A stretch of DNA of 64,000 nt. Origin: Candidatus Nanopelagicaceae bacterium. Its GTDB lineage: Bacteria; Actinomycetota; Actinomycetes; Nanopelagicales; Nanopelagicaceae. The stretch is from assembly GCA_018882885.1 (NCBI GenBank), contig VERG01000002.1:1-64000 (forward strand), given 5' to 3'. Shown here in pieces: positions 7,753 to 17,686 of this stretch. The position numbers and the translations under genes are program-made. Below the pieces are notes generated by a model, which was given only the letters and a program-made list of their open reading frames with translations, ran no database searches and was not told the origin of the DNA. Within the stretch, counting starts at the first letter, position 1, and every line of letters starts with the position of its first letter.

Positions 7753-10700
7753 TTAGACGGATTCAGTTTCATTCTCACGCAAACGTTGTGAGATTACTTC
7801 CGAGACACCATCGCCGCGCATGGTTACGCCATACAGGGCATCACCAATCTCCATAGTGCGCTTTTGGTGGGTAATTATGATGAGCTGAGAATCTCTTCTT
7901 AACTCCTCGAGTACTCCAAGCAGACGACCTAAATTGGCATCATCCAATGCAGCCTCAACCTCATCCATTACATAAAACGGGCTTGGGCGAGCTTTGAAAA
8001 TCGCAACCAGCAAAGCCACCGCCGTCAGCGATCGCTCTCCACCAGAAAGTAATGAGAGTCTTTTAATCCGCTTTCCAGGCGGTCTGGCCTCGACATCAAC
8101 TCCGGAGTTGAGCAAATCGCTCGGGTCGGTTAAAACCAAACGCCCTTCACCGCCAGGAAATAGACGTGCAAAAATTTTTTCAAACTCTCTAGCAGTATCG
8201 CGATAGGCCTCTTCAAATATCTCCTGAACCTTTTCGTCAACCTCTTTAATGATGTCCAAAAGATCTTTCTTCGACTTCTTAAGATCTTCAAGTTGTTCTG
8301 CAAGATACTTCAATCTCTCCTCGAGAGATGAGTACTCCTCTAAAGCTAATGGATTAATCTTTCCAAGAAGCGCCAATGAGCGCTCCGCGGTTGCTAATCT
8401 CTTTTCTTGCTGTTCGCGGACATATGGGATGAAATCACCTTGAATCAAATCTCCCACTTCATCTTCAACAAAAGTTGGGACATCTTTATCTGGACCATAT
8501 TCACTAAATAGAGTCTGAGAATCTACGCCAAACTCCTCCATAGCTTTGCTTTCTAGCTGCTCAATTCTCAACCGCTGTTCAGCTCGTGCGATCTCATCTC
8601 GGTGCACACTTGAGGTTAGTTGATCTAGTTCGGTAGTTAACTCGCGAACCTGAGCACGAATTGCCAAAATCTCACCGTCACGGTTGGAACGTGAAACCTC
8701 TAATCTTTCTCGCTCTGCATTGGCGCGCGAAATAGAGTTTTCAATTTGAATTAAGGCTTCATATGCCGCATCAGCGATCGCCTGTGCGGTAACCGCTCCT
8801 CTGGCACGGGCTTCGCGTCTTGCAATACTTTTACTCGCCGCTTCTCTTTCATTACGTGCAGCTTGTTCGAGAGCAGCGGCACGTTGTGAGATTGCCGCAA
8901 CTCTTTCTTCGCTGGTTCTTAAACCAAGTCGGGCTTCAACCTCTACCGCTCTGGCGGTCGCAACAGCAGCCCGAAGATTTTCCAATTGAGCCAAATCAGG
9001 TTCATGTGGTTCTTCGCTCTTTCCAAACTCGTTCTGCGCTACAACCAACTCTTCTTCATCCGCACGAACCGCAATTTGCAGCTCATTAATGGAACTGGAC
9101 AAACGCTCTACCTCAGCAGTACTACCTCGAACGCCCTGACCGGCAGCTCCTAACTGCTCAGCCAATCCCGCCATCGCAGCATCAGACTCATTCAATTTAG
9201 CTAGAGCTTGGTCGTAATTAGCTTGATCTGCCCGAACTTTGTTTTCCGCGCTTGATATTTCAAACTTAATGCGATCGCATTCATGTGAGAATCTTTGAAG
9301 ATCGACTTCGCTCTTTTCAATCATGGCGGTAATTTCGATCAGCGAAGATTTAGTCGAAGATCCGCCACTGGCTCTTCCTCTGCCCACCAAATCTCCGTCT
9401 CGGGTAACAGCAATTAATGATTTATTTGAGCGGATAATCTCTTGAGCATGAGTTAGAGATTCAGCTGCGACATAACCTGCCAACAATCTAGGGATGATGG
9501 TACTTAAAGTCGCAGAGCTGACCTTGCTAGCCAGGGATGAGAATCCAGAGGTTGAGTTTAATTCCTGATCTGCTTCTACATCTGCTACAAACAAAATTTC
9601 CGCATTACCCGCTGATTCAGATTTAAGAAAGGAAAGTGCCGAAATAGCTTGTGACTCATCCTGAACCACCAAGGCATTTGCCATGGAGCCAAGCGCTGCA
9701 GAAACCGCACTCTCCCAACCTGGTTCAACGGTAATCAGAGATGCAACGCTGCCACGAATCTCAATTCCGCGGGTATTGGTTAATAAAGCGCCGCTACCAT
9801 CTTTATGTAACGTGGCCTGACGTAACGCATCCACCTTTGCTTCAGTAGAGCTCTTTTCACGCTCCGCACGAGATAGATCACTTTGCAATTTCTCTAAAAC
9901 TGATTTGGAATCATTTAGAAGTTGTTTAGCTTTTTCGAACTCTGCATCAAGTCCCAGTTCACCAGCATCTAATCCGGCGACCTCACTTTCCAATTTGGCA
10001 AACTCTCGCTTTGCCTCTTCAACGCGGGTGTTTGCCTCACTCAAAGCTTTTTCTAAACGGGATATCTCAGATTTGGTTCCATCAATTCGAGATTGCAGAC
10101 TCTTGATATGGCCCTCTTGCCTGGCGGTTCCTTCACGATAATCAGCGATAGCTCTCTGTGCCGCAGCAACTCGATCATCTTCATGCTTTAAACGCGACTC
10201 CAAATCGGCAACATTAGTAGTTGCGCTATTCAATTCAGTGCGCGCTTTATCAAGAGAGTTTTGTAGAACATTTTCCTCTTGACGCAAACCTTGGGCCTCT
10301 GCATCAAGGGCCTCTGGATCTCGTCCCAAAGCGCGGGCCTCTTCCGCTTCTTCAGCTAGAAATCTAGCCCGCTCAGAAGCTAGATTTTGAGTTCCTCGTA
10401 ATTTTTCACGTTGTGCGGTTAAGTTGTAATAATTATCTTGCGCCGCATTGAGTTGAGGTCCCTCTACGCCAGCGATTCGATCTAACTCCACCTCGCGATT
10501 GCGCAATTTGTCCAACTCTTGCTCAACAATAGAGCGGCGTTCACGTAAAGCGGTCTCATCCGCAACCTCTGAGGTCAACGTTGATTTAAATCCGATTAGA
10601 TCATCAGCCAAGATTCGAAGTTTGGCGTCACGAACATCGGCTTGGATAACAGCAGCCTTTTTCGCTACCTCTGCCTGTTTGCCAAGTGGCCTAAGTTGAC

Positions 10701-11298
10701 GGCGCAACTCATTTGTTAAATCTTGCACTCGAGCCATATTGCCCTGCATCGAATCTAGCTTTCTTAAAGCCTTCTCTTTACGTTTGCGATGTTTGAGAAT
10801 TCCAGCTGCTTCTTCAATAAAGCCCCGACGTTCCTCAGGATTCGCCGTCAAGATCGCATCAAGCTGTCCCTGTCCAACAATTACATGCATTTCGCGGCCG
10901 ATACCGCTATCGCTTAACAACTCTTGAATATCCAGCAAACGAGCTGATTCACCATTTATTTGATAATCACTTTGCCCATTTCTAAATAAAGTTCGAGAGA
11001 TTGTCACCTCTGTAAAATCAATTGGAAGAGCACCATCGGTGTTATCGATAGTTACCGAAACCTCGGCACGGCCCAATGGAGCGCGCCCTGAAGTTCCGGC
11101 AAAGATGACATCCTCCATCTTGCCGCCGCGCAAACTCTTGGCACCCTGTTCACCCATAACCCAGGACAACCCATCGACCACATTGCTTTTACCCGAGCCG
11201 TTTGGTCCGACTACACAGGTGATGCCGGGCTCGAACTTGAGCGTGGTTGGGGAGGCAAAGGACTTAAAGCCCTTCAGGGTCATGCTCTTCAAATACAC
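7753..11298 (-). CDS. smc: Chromosome partition ATPase SMC
   Basis: This large 1181-aa ATPase organises and condenses the chromosome with ScpA and ScpB. Its head begins MYLKSMTLKGFKSFA and carries P-loop GPNGSGKS (31-38). Two long coiled coils flank a hinge at roughly residues 500-660. The C-terminal head has the LSLLSGGERSLTA signature and Walker B YVMDEVEAALDD. The length is typical. The start is GTG 11298. TAGGTT ends 6 nt upstream, which fits a leaderless mRNA, and there is no ribosome site. ftsY follows directly, the usual actinobacterial order. Confidence 0.97.
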   Translation of the reverse strand: MYLKSMTLKGFKSFASPTTLKFEPGITCVVGPNGSGKSNVVDGLSWVMGEQGAKSLRGGKMEDVIFAGTSGRAPLGRAEVSVTIDNTDGALPIDFTEVTISRTLFRNGQSDYQINGESARLLDIQELLSDSGIGREMHVIVGQGQLDAILTANPEERRGFIEEAAGILKHRKRKEKALRKLDSMQGNMARVQDLTNELRRQLRPLGKQAEVAKKAAVIQADVRDAKLRILADDLIGFKSTLTSEVADETALRERRSIVEQELDKLRNREVELDRIAGVEGPQLNAAQDNYYNLTAQREKLRGTQNLASERARFLAEEAEEARALGRDPEALDAEAQGLRQEENVLQNSLDKARTELNSATTNVADLESRLKHEDDRVAAAQRAIADYREGTARQEGHIKSLQSRIDGTKSEISRLEKALSEANTRVEEAKREFAKLESEVAGLDAGELGLDAEFEKAKQLLNDSKSVLEKLQSDLSRAEREKSSTEAKVDALRQATLHKDGSGALLTNTRGIEIRGSVASLITVEPGWESAVSAALGSMANALVVQDESQAISALSFLKSESAGNAEILFVADVEADQELNSTSGFSSLASKVSSATLSTIIPRLLAGYVAAESLTHAQEIIRSNKSLIAVTRDGDLVGRGRASGGSSTKSSLIEITAMIEKSEVDLQRFSHECDRIKFEISSAENKVRADQANYDQALAKLNESDAAMAGLAEQLGAAGQGVRGSTAEVERLSSSINELQIAVRADEEELVVAQNEFGKSEEPHEPDLAQLENLRAAVATARAVEVEARLGLRTSEERVAAISQRAAALEQAARNEREAASKSIARREARARGAVTAQAIADAAYEALIQIENSISRANAERERLEVSRSNRDGEILAIRAQVRELTTELDQLTSSVHRDEIARAEQRLRIEQLESKAMEEFGVDSQTLFSEYGPDKDVPTFVEDEVGDLIQGDFIPYVREQQEKRLATAERSLALLGKINPLALEEYSSLEERLKYLAEQLEDLKKSKKDLLDIIKEVDEKVQEIFEEAYRDTAREFEKIFARLFPGGEGRLVLTDPSDLLNSGVDVEARPPGKRIKRLSLLSGGERSLTAVALLVAIFKARPSPFYVMDEVEAALDDANLGRLLGVLEELRRDSQLIIITHQKRTMEIGDALYGVTMRGDGVSEVISQRLRENETESV

Positions 11299-11310
11299 AG
11301 GCAGAACCTA
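11299..11310 (-). promoter_or_regulatory. Candidate leaderless promoter (-10 TAGGTT) of smc
   Basis: TAGGTT (11310-11305) is followed by CTGCCT and then GTG at 11298. It matches TAnnnT plus 6 nt. No Shine-Dalgarno sequence is present in the mutM-smc gap. Confidence 0.42.
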
Positions 11311-11337
11311 TCGGGTGGCATAGAGCCAGCTTGGCTT

Positions 11338-12204
11338 TTAAACCCGCTTAGCGCCGGATTTTTTGAGATTTTTCTGGCAGTTGGGGCAGAAATGCGAGGA
11401 GCGATTACCGAAAACAATACGACGTATCAAAACTCCACATCGAGAGCAGGGCTCATCCTCCTGGCCATAAGCCTCAAGTTCAACTGCAAAGTAGCCGCTC
11501 TCACCATTTACATTTATGTAGAGATCATCAAAACTTGTGCCGCCTTGTTTTAAAGCCTTAGACATAACCTTTTTGACCGCAGTTAATAATGCTTTTATCT
11601 CAACTTCAGAAAGAGTATTTGCCAAACGCTCCGGATGAATTTTGGCCAGCCACAAAGCTTCATCCGCGTAGATATTGCCCACACCGCTCATTACAGTTTG
11701 ATCTAAGAGAACTCTCTTGATGGCGCTCTTCTTATTAGTCAATTTCCCTTTGAATCTAGTGGCATCAAACTTCGAATCAAAGATATCAGGAGCGATTCGG
11801 GCAAAAGAGCGGGGAATTTTCTCGCCATCTTCCTCAACTAACTCATCAATCGCTACCCAGCCAAAGGTTCGCTGATCAATAAATCTAATCTCATTTTTGC
11901 GATCACCACAATCAATCCGGACCCTAAGATGTTTTTCATCATCTGCTTTTTTGGACTTAACCAAAAACTGTCCGCTCATTCCAAGATGTGCAACCAGCGC
12001 TAGATCACGGTTTAGTTGAAACCAAAGAAATTTCCCGCGACGTTTTAAATCAAGGATTTTTGCGCCCTCGACGGCGTTTAAAGGTGCGAATGTTGATGAC
12101 CGATTTCCACCTTTGTGAACTAAATCAATTCGCTTTAACTTCTTACCTTTTACCCAAGGTTCAAGGCCCCTACGAACCGTTTCGACCTCTGGTAACTCTG
12201 GCAT
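11338..12204 (-). CDS. mutM: Formamidopyrimidine-DNA glycosylase
   Basis: MutM/Fpg removes 8-oxoguanine and formamidopyrimidines and nicks the abasic site. The protein starts MPELPEVETVRRGLEPW. Pro2 (catalytic nucleophile after Met removal) and Glu3 are in place, with the catalytic Lys in the RRGKFLWFQ region. The helix-two-turn-helix segment contains LLDQTVMSGVGNIYADEALW. The C-terminal zinc finger reads CSRCGVLIRR, then HFCPNC (about 254-278). At 288 aa it is full length. It lies 28 bp downstream of rnc, as in other actinobacteria. Confidence 0.96.
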   Translation of the reverse strand: MPELPEVETVRRGLEPWVKGKKLKRIDLVHKGGNRSSTFAPLNAVEGAKILDLKRRGKFLWFQLNRDLALVAHLGMSGQFLVKSKKADDEKHLRVRIDCGDRKNEIRFIDQRTFGWVAIDELVEEDGEKIPRSFARIAPDIFDSKFDATRFKGKLTNKKSAIKRVLLDQTVMSGVGNIYADEALWLAKIHPERLANTLSEVEIKALLTAVKKVMSKALKQGGTSFDDLYINVNGESGYFAVELEAYGQEDEPCSRCGVLIRRIVFGNRSSHFCPNCQKNLKKSGAKRV

Positions 12205-12232
12205 TGGTATTCTGATTGGTAATTTGAGTGTT

Positions 12233-12916
12233 TTAAATTGTCGGTGTTGTCGTTATCTCTTCATAAGCTAAACGCGCAGCAACCTGCTCAGCCTCTCGCT
12301 TGCTTTTGCCATGGCCTGCTTTGTAAGTGACTCCATTAACAACCGCTACGGCAACGAAATCTTTGTCATGATCAGGTCCAGATTCTGTGACCTTGTACTC
12401 AGGTGGCAACCAACCGGATGCTGCAACAATCTCTTGAAGAGCTGTTTTGCCATCCAAACCAGCACCACGGGTTACAGCTTCTTCAATTGCCGGCGCCATC
12501 AATTTCATAACTACTTTTGTTGTTGTGGCAAAGCCATGGTCAAGATAAATGGCTCCAACTAAAGCCTCAAGCGCATCTGCCAAAATCGAATTCTTGTCCC
12601 GTCCTCCAGTGACCTCTTCACCTTTGCCTATTTTCAAAACGGAACCAAGTTGTAGCTCTCGTGCGATTGCAGCTAAAGCTCGCATATTCACAATTCCAGA
12701 ACGTAACGGCGAAAGTCTGGACTCATCTAAATCTGGAAACCGCTCATACAATGCTTCGGTAATGATTAAGCCCAAAACGCTATCGCCCAAAAACTCTAAA
12801 CGTTCATTGGTTGGTAGACCACCAAACTCATAGGCAAAAGAGCGATGAGTAAGCGCGAGATTGAGAAGCTCTGGACTTACCGAAACTCCGAGCTTTTCGG
12901 TTAAAGCCAGAGTCAG
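12233..12916 (-). CDS. rnc: Ribonuclease III, probably started at CTG
   Basis: RNase III cleaves double-stranded RNA, including rRNA precursors. The reading frame has ELLNLALTHRSFAYE, then the signature NERLEFLGDSVLG, and a C-terminal double-stranded-RNA-binding domain (KTALQEIVAASGW to AARLAYEEI). Conserved sequence extends well upstream of the first ATG/GTG/TTG-like codon, a TTG inside the signature motif. Going further upstream no ATG, GTG or TTG occurs before the in-frame stop near 12944. The best start is CTG 12916, two bases after the rpmF stop and 7 nt after AGAGG, giving 227 aa. A second CTG is at 12910. Confidence 0.9.
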   Translation of the reverse strand: MTLALTEKLGVSVSPELLNLALTHRSFAYEFGGLPTNERLEFLGDSVLGLIITEALYERFPDLDESRLSPLRSGIVNMRALAAIARELQLGSVLKIGKGEEVTGGRDKNSILADALEALVGAIYLDHGFATTTKVVMKLMAPAIEEAVTRGAGLDGKTALQEIVAASGWLPPEYKVTESGPDHDKDFVAVAVVNGVTYKAGHGKSKREAEQVAARLAYEEITTTPTI

Positions 12917-12918
12917 GG

Positions 12919-13092
12919 TTAGACCTCTAGAACTTGACGACGGTTATATGTGCCGCAGGTTGGACATGCCGTGTGCTGCAACTTTGGTTGCTGGCACTGG
13001 CTGCAGTTAGAGGTAGCGGCTGGAGTTGCTTTCCATTGGCTACGACGAGAACGTGTGCGCGAGCGGGACATCTTTCGCTTGGGTAATGGCAC
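12919..13092 (-). CDS. rpmF: 50S ribosomal protein L32
   Basis: A 57-aa product starting at GTG 13092: MPLPKRKMSRSRTRSRR, followed by WKATPA. Two cysteine pairs, CSQC and CPTC, sit about 13 residues apart, and the protein ends YNRRQVLEV. This is the zinc-binding form of L32. AGGAG lies 7 nt before the GTG. It sits between yceD and rnc, the widely conserved yceD-rpmF pairing. Its stop is 2 bp from the proposed CTG start of rnc, which suggests translational coupling. Confidence 0.94.
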   Translation of the reverse strand: MPLPKRKMSRSRTRSRRSQWKATPAATSNCSQCQQPKLQHTACPTCGTYNRRQVLEV

Positions 13093-13179
13093 GGTGGTTC
13101 TCCTTTAGTAAAAACTGCTTTGCACCCTTTTGGGCGGGCAAGTATCTCCCAGGCTAGGGAGGTTTGCCAAATTAATGCC

Positions 13180-13734
13180 TTACTTTTCTGGACCTGAGCT
13201 GGGGTTCCAGCCCGCCAACCCGCTCCACCGCGGGTCAACTACCTCATGACTGTGATCCTCAGGGAGCTCCGCCCACTTTTCACCACATTGCGGGCACAGT
13301 CCCTGGCAATCTTGAGAACAGATTGGATTGACCGGCATAGAAAGGATCACGGCATCTCTAACGGCAATCTCCAAATCCGCATCATCGCCATCTAAGACAA
13401 ATAGCTCATCATCCTCTTCTGGGTTTTCTGATTTTCTACTGGCATACAGGAAAAGCTCCTGAAACCGCTGATCTATTTCCTGATTAATAGGATCTAAACA
13501 GCGACCGCATTCACCTACAGCATGGGATTTAACCTGCCCGGTAATAAGCACCCCATCATCAACAGACTCCGCTTTGAAAGCTAGAGATATCTGTGATCCG
13601 GCGGTTATCTGAAGCAGGGGAACACCGATGGGTTCGGCAGCTGGAAAGGAAAACGCATACTCGCGCATCTCACCTGCACGTCTTGGAAGTTCATGCAGAT
13701 TTACCTTAAATGGGGATTGAGATTTCGAGTTCAT
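13180..13734 (-). CDS. yceD: YceD family (DUF177) protein
   Basis: A 184-aa protein of the YceD/DUF177 family, implicated in 23S rRNA accumulation and usually encoded directly before rpmF. It has the N-terminal segment VNLHELPRRAGEMREY and the central pair GECGRCLDPI. An acidic stretch (NPEEDDELFVLDGDDADLE) is followed by the C-terminal cluster CSQDCQGLCPQCG, so metal binding is likely. The C-terminus is longer than in E. coli YceD and ends SGPEK. It starts 17 bp after the upstream SepIVA-like gene. Confidence 0.88.
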   Translation of the reverse strand: MNSKSQSPFKVNLHELPRRAGEMREYAFSFPAAEPIGVPLLQITAGSQISLAFKAESVDDGVLITGQVKSHAVGECGRCLDPINQEIDQRFQELFLYASRKSENPEEDDELFVLDGDDADLEIAVRDAVILSMPVNPICSQDCQGLCPQCGEKWAELPEDHSHEVVDPRWSGLAGWNPSSGPEK

Positions 13735-13751
13735 GGCGCTGCCTTAAGAAA

Positions 13752-14228
13752 TTAATCAGCAAGCTGCGAGAGAACATCCTTGTCACTTGCTCCCGCTAAA
13801 CGTTCGCGACCACGGTTTACCGCTTCAAGAGTCTTGTTCAGAATTACTTCAAGGGTTGCCAGGCGAGAGTCAATGTAGGCATCAACCTCTTCACGCTCTT
13901 GCTCCACTTTTAAATGAGCTTCTTCAATTAAGCGAGCGGACTCTTCACGTGCAGCGGCCACGATTGCGGTCTGTTCAACCATCCGTGCTACCTCTTCACG
14001 GGCATGTGAGATTAACTGCTCGGCACTTTGTCTACCTTCTTCAACAATGCTCTCTCGATTAGATAATAATTTTTTGGCGTTTGCTAAATCTACTGGCAGT
14101 GCTTGATTAATCTCCTCGAGAATGCCTAGTAACTCACCGCGATGTACTACGCAGGAAGCGGACAATGGAACGGCGCGTGCCTCGTTAACCATAGTTATTG
14201 CAGATTGGAGTTTTTCAATAGCTTCCAT
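13752..14228 (-). CDS. DivIVA/SepIVA-like coiled-coil protein
   Basis: This 158-aa protein is almost entirely helical. A long coiled coil (about 50-150) is rich in Glu, Arg and Ala, including ARMVEQTAIVAAAREESARLIEEAHLKVEQEREE, and there is no membrane segment. Its place between coaD and yceD-rpmF-rnc is like that of mycobacterial SepIVA (Rv2927c), a DivIVA-like divisome protein, and the size suits a short version. Such proteins are often mislabelled ATP synthase subunit b. AAGGAG precedes the ATG. The call rests on context and coiled-coil character, so the exact role is inference. Confidence 0.68.
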   Translation of the reverse strand: MEAIEKLQSAITMVNEARAVPLSASCVVHRGELLGILEEINQALPVDLANAKKLLSNRESIVEEGRQSAEQLISHAREEVARMVEQTAIVAAAREESARLIEEAHLKVEQEREEVDAYIDSRLATLEVILNKTLEAVNRGRERLAGASDKDVLSQLAD

Positions 14229-14240
14229 GTTGAATCTCCT

Positions 14241-14723
<483 letters not shown>

Positions 14724-14737
14724 ACACGACCTAAAAA

Positions 14738-15307
14738 TTATGCGAGAGGTTCCGCGTAAAAAATGGTTGCTGCGCCGTATTTTCTGACCTTGACCTCGTG
14801 TAATCCCGCGGGCCAATTAAGCGGCTTTGATTTTGAGTCTCGTTCAATCGCGATAACTGAAGATGTTTTGAGAAAACCATTACGCAGCAATGACTCCATA
14901 ATTTTCTCTATCTCATTATTAGGAAGCTCATATGGTGGATCGACAAAGACAACATCAAATTGCAGATCAGCACCTTTTTCAAGAAACTTACCAACTGACA
15001 TGGTTATGACGCTGTGACTTCCGATTCCATTTAGCTTACTTAGTAGCTCAAAATTTTGTCTTGCAACTGCGGTCGCCTTTTCATCATTGTCAATTGCATA
15101 AACCACGGCAGCACCACGTGACAGCGCCTCTGCACCTACTGCACCAGAGCCACAGTACAAATCCAAAAACACTAAATCATTTATAGATCCAAACTCAGAT
15201 TCCAAGGTAGAAAATAAAGCCTCCCGGGCTCTATCTGATGTTGGCCGGGTACTTCCAATTGGTGAGTGAAGATTTCTTCCCTTGCCAAGCCCTGCAATGA
15301 TTCTCAT
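14738..15307 (-). CDS. rsmD: 16S rRNA (guanine-966-N2)-methyltransferase
   Basis: RsmD modifies G966 of 16S rRNA with S-adenosylmethionine. The protein has 189 aa. It starts MRIIAGLGKGRNLHSP and contains RPTSDRAREALFSTL and the cofactor-binding motif FLDLYCGSGAVGAEALSRGA (about 48-67). The catalytic motif is VFVDPPYEL, the NPPY/DPPY signature of amino-methyltransferases. Its ATG overlaps the recG stop as TAATG (15305-15309). coaD follows, the usual pairing. Confidence 0.95.
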   Translation of the reverse strand: MRIIAGLGKGRNLHSPIGSTRPTSDRAREALFSTLESEFGSINDLVFLDLYCGSGAVGAEALSRGAAVVYAIDNDEKATAVARQNFELLSKLNGIGSHSVITMSVGKFLEKGADLQFDVVFVDPPYELPNNEIEKIMESLLRNGFLKTSSVIAIERDSKSKPLNWPAGLHEVKVRKYGAATIFYAEPLA

Positions 15308-17523
15308 TATCTCTTCTCCAAGTACGAGGCCCGCTCTTCTTGGCGCAACTTATCAATTTCAATCTGCAACTGCGCAAATTTACTAAGGGCAGGGTCCACA
15401 GAGGTAATTCGCTCCGCCACCTCTCTAGCTTTAACAATCAAATCCTCATCTCGGATAACCCTCAACAATCGAAGATGTGAGCGTGCCCCGGATTGCGCAG
15501 CTCCCAACACATCGCCCTCTCTGCGTTGCTCAAGATCAAGTCGGCTCAATTCAAAACCATCCGTGGTGGAAGCAACTGCCTGCAAGCGTTGCATTGCATC
15601 TGACTGTTCATCAGCATTTGTTACCAGTAAGCAGAGCCCAGGGGTTGTTCCACGACCGACTCGACCACGCAGCTGATGAAGTTGAGAAACACCAAATCGA
15701 TCCGCATCCATGATTATCATCATTGAAGCGTTCGGAACATCAACACCAACCTCAATAACTGTTGTGGTGACCAAAGCATCGATTTCACCTTTAGCAAAAC
15801 GGTTCATTACCGCTTCTTTTTCCTCGCTCTTTAGCCGGCCATGCAACATTGCGATACGAACCCCTTTTAACCCACCATCTTGCAACTGCGGGTAAAGCTC
15901 CTCCACTGAGTTCATTGGCAGGCTTACAGAACTCTCAGTGTCATCAGAAAGTTTTCGAGCAAGTGCCAGCTCATCTGCTGTCAAGCCAAAACGTTGTAGA
16001 TCAGAGTCATCATTTGCAGAGATTCGAGGTGCGACAACATAAACCTGATGTCCCTGCTTTATCTCCTCGAGCGCCCTACCCCAAGCACGTTGTAGATGTT
16101 GTGGCTTTGAAATCGCGGAAACAACATGGGTAGTTATCGGTGATCGACCCAGCGGTAACTCTCGCAATGTAGAAACATCTAAATCACCAAAAATCGTCAT
16201 TGCCACAGTTCTGGGAATTGGGGTTGCGGTCATAACTAAGACATGAGGAGGCTGTTTTGCTTTACTACGCAGTGCATCCCGTTGTTCGACACCAAAACGA
16301 TGTTGTTCATCAACTACAACTAAACCTAAATCTGAAAACTCAACACTTTCACTCAAAAGCGCATGTGTGCCAACGACTATTCCGATTTCGCCAGAGGCAA
16401 TCGCTGATTGCATAGAGCGCTTGTCTGCTTGTGACATCGAGCCGGTCAATAAACCAATCTGGGTTCCCAACATATTGCCGCCCAACATGCCACCTTCCGC
16501 CAAGTCACCCAACAAGCGGCGAAAATTGTGAAAGTGTTGCTGTGCCAATACCTCGGTTGGCGCCAATAGAGCAGCCTGTCCCCCAGAATCAACCACAGCC
16601 AACATAGCGCGCAGCGCAACAATTGTTTTTCCAGATCCCACATCACCCTGCAACAATCGATACATCGGATGATTTCCAGATAGATCCATTACGATCTCTT
16701 GCCATACCTGCTTTTGACCCGCGGTAAGTTCAAATGGCATTCGAGAATCAAAAGCTTTTAACAAGCCATCTTCGCGCGGCGCCCTTTGCTTTGTCGTAGC
16801 AGACCGTAACTCTATGCGGCGCAGGGCAAGAAACAACTGCATCAACAATGCCTCATCGAAGGTCAAACGTTGTTTTGCTAAATCCGCTGCTTCTGCGCTG
16901 GTTGGCTCATGCACTTCATGTAATGCTGTAACAAATTCCGGATAACCTAACTCATCTAAAAACTCTTTTGGTACATAATCAGGCAAATTTTCCAAGGCAG
17001 CAAGTGTCAGCCGAACACATTGCGCAATCTTCCATGAAGGCAACTTCGCTGTTGCCGGGTATACCGGCAGGAATTTTCCGGCGAAATCTCCGATTGCCGA
17101 ATCAACATCATCACCTTCGGGAATTAAAAGGTAATCGGGATGAGAAAGTTGCCGCTTGCCTTTAAAGATTCCAACCTTGCCGGCAAACAATCCTTGCCGC
17201 CCTTCCCGCAAATCTTTCTCTCGCCAAGCTTGATTAAAGAAAGTTAAGATCAATTTCGCGCGGCCATCGGTGACTACGGTTTCGACAATTGCGCCTTTTC
17301 TTCCCGGAATTCTTCGTACCTTAGTACTTTCAACTTTGGCAAAGATGGTTACCTCTTCACCTTCCACCAAAGATTGGATATCGGTTAACTCCCCACGCAC
17401 TACATAACGTCTGGGGTAGTGACGTAACAAATCTCCAACTGTTTCAAGTTCTAACTGTTCGGCTAGTACTTTGGCGGTCTTGTCCCCGACTATCGAGACC
17501 AACCGTGAATCCAAAGCCGCCAT
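15307..17523 (-). CDS. recG: ATP-dependent DNA helicase RecG
   Basis: RecG remodels stalled forks and Holliday junctions. The protein has 738 aa. The N-terminal wedge/OB domain is followed by two helicase lobes. Walker A is GDVGSGKT, the DEAD-box variant is VVDEQHRFGVEQR, motif III is VMTATPIPRT, and motif VI is HQLRGRVGRG. Mycobacteria have a DAK-phosphatase-like gene between recG and rpmB. Here recG is divergent from rpmB with only a 163-bp gap. Confidence 0.97.
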   Translation of the reverse strand: MAALDSRLVSIVGDKTAKVLAEQLELETVGDLLRHYPRRYVVRGELTDIQSLVEGEEVTIFAKVESTKVRRIPGRKGAIVETVVTDGRAKLILTFFNQAWREKDLREGRQGLFAGKVGIFKGKRQLSHPDYLLIPEGDDVDSAIGDFAGKFLPVYPATAKLPSWKIAQCVRLTLAALENLPDYVPKEFLDELGYPEFVTALHEVHEPTSAEAADLAKQRLTFDEALLMQLFLALRRIELRSATTKQRAPREDGLLKAFDSRMPFELTAGQKQVWQEIVMDLSGNHPMYRLLQGDVGSGKTIVALRAMLAVVDSGGQAALLAPTEVLAQQHFHNFRRLLGDLAEGGMLGGNMLGTQIGLLTGSMSQADKRSMQSAIASGEIGIVVGTHALLSESVEFSDLGLVVVDEQHRFGVEQRDALRSKAKQPPHVLVMTATPIPRTVAMTIFGDLDVSTLRELPLGRSPITTHVVSAISKPQHLQRAWGRALEEIKQGHQVYVVAPRISANDDSDLQRFGLTADELALARKLSDDTESSVSLPMNSVEELYPQLQDGGLKGVRIAMLHGRLKSEEKEAVMNRFAKGEIDALVTTTVIEVGVDVPNASMMIIMDADRFGVSQLHQLRGRVGRGTTPGLCLLVTNADEQSDAMQRLQAVASTTDGFELSRLDLEQRREGDVLGAAQSGARSHLRLLRVIRDEDLIVKAREVAERITSVDPALSKFAQLQIEIDKLRQEERASYLEKR

Positions 17524-17625
17524 GCTTCATTCTCTCGGATGACCCCGCAATTCCCGCTCACATTTGGGCTCTTTCCAGGCAGATTGGCGCATGGGTGGGC
17601 TTTGCGGCTACTCTTGCGCCCGCTA

Positions 17626-17671
17626 GTTGCAGTAACAACTGGTTGAAGTAACCAAAGGTCAAATCTAAGTT
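17626..17671 (+). promoter_or_regulatory. Putative rpmB promoter with repeated GTTGnAGTAAC sites
   Basis: GTTGCAGTAAC (17626-17636) and GTTGAAGTAAC (17642-17652) differ at one base, start 16 bp apart, and are each partly palindromic. TTGAAG (17643-17648), 17 bp and TAAGTT (17666-17671) form a plausible -35/-10 pair for rpmB. Regulatory meaning of the repeat is inference. Confidence 0.35.
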
Positions 17672-17686
17672 TCAAGGAGTACGAAC

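Noticed and set aside
12927-13238. 103-codon open frame over rpmF on the same strand
   Set aside because: It is a different frame over L32; rpmF has the conserved sequence, cysteine pairs and ribosome site.
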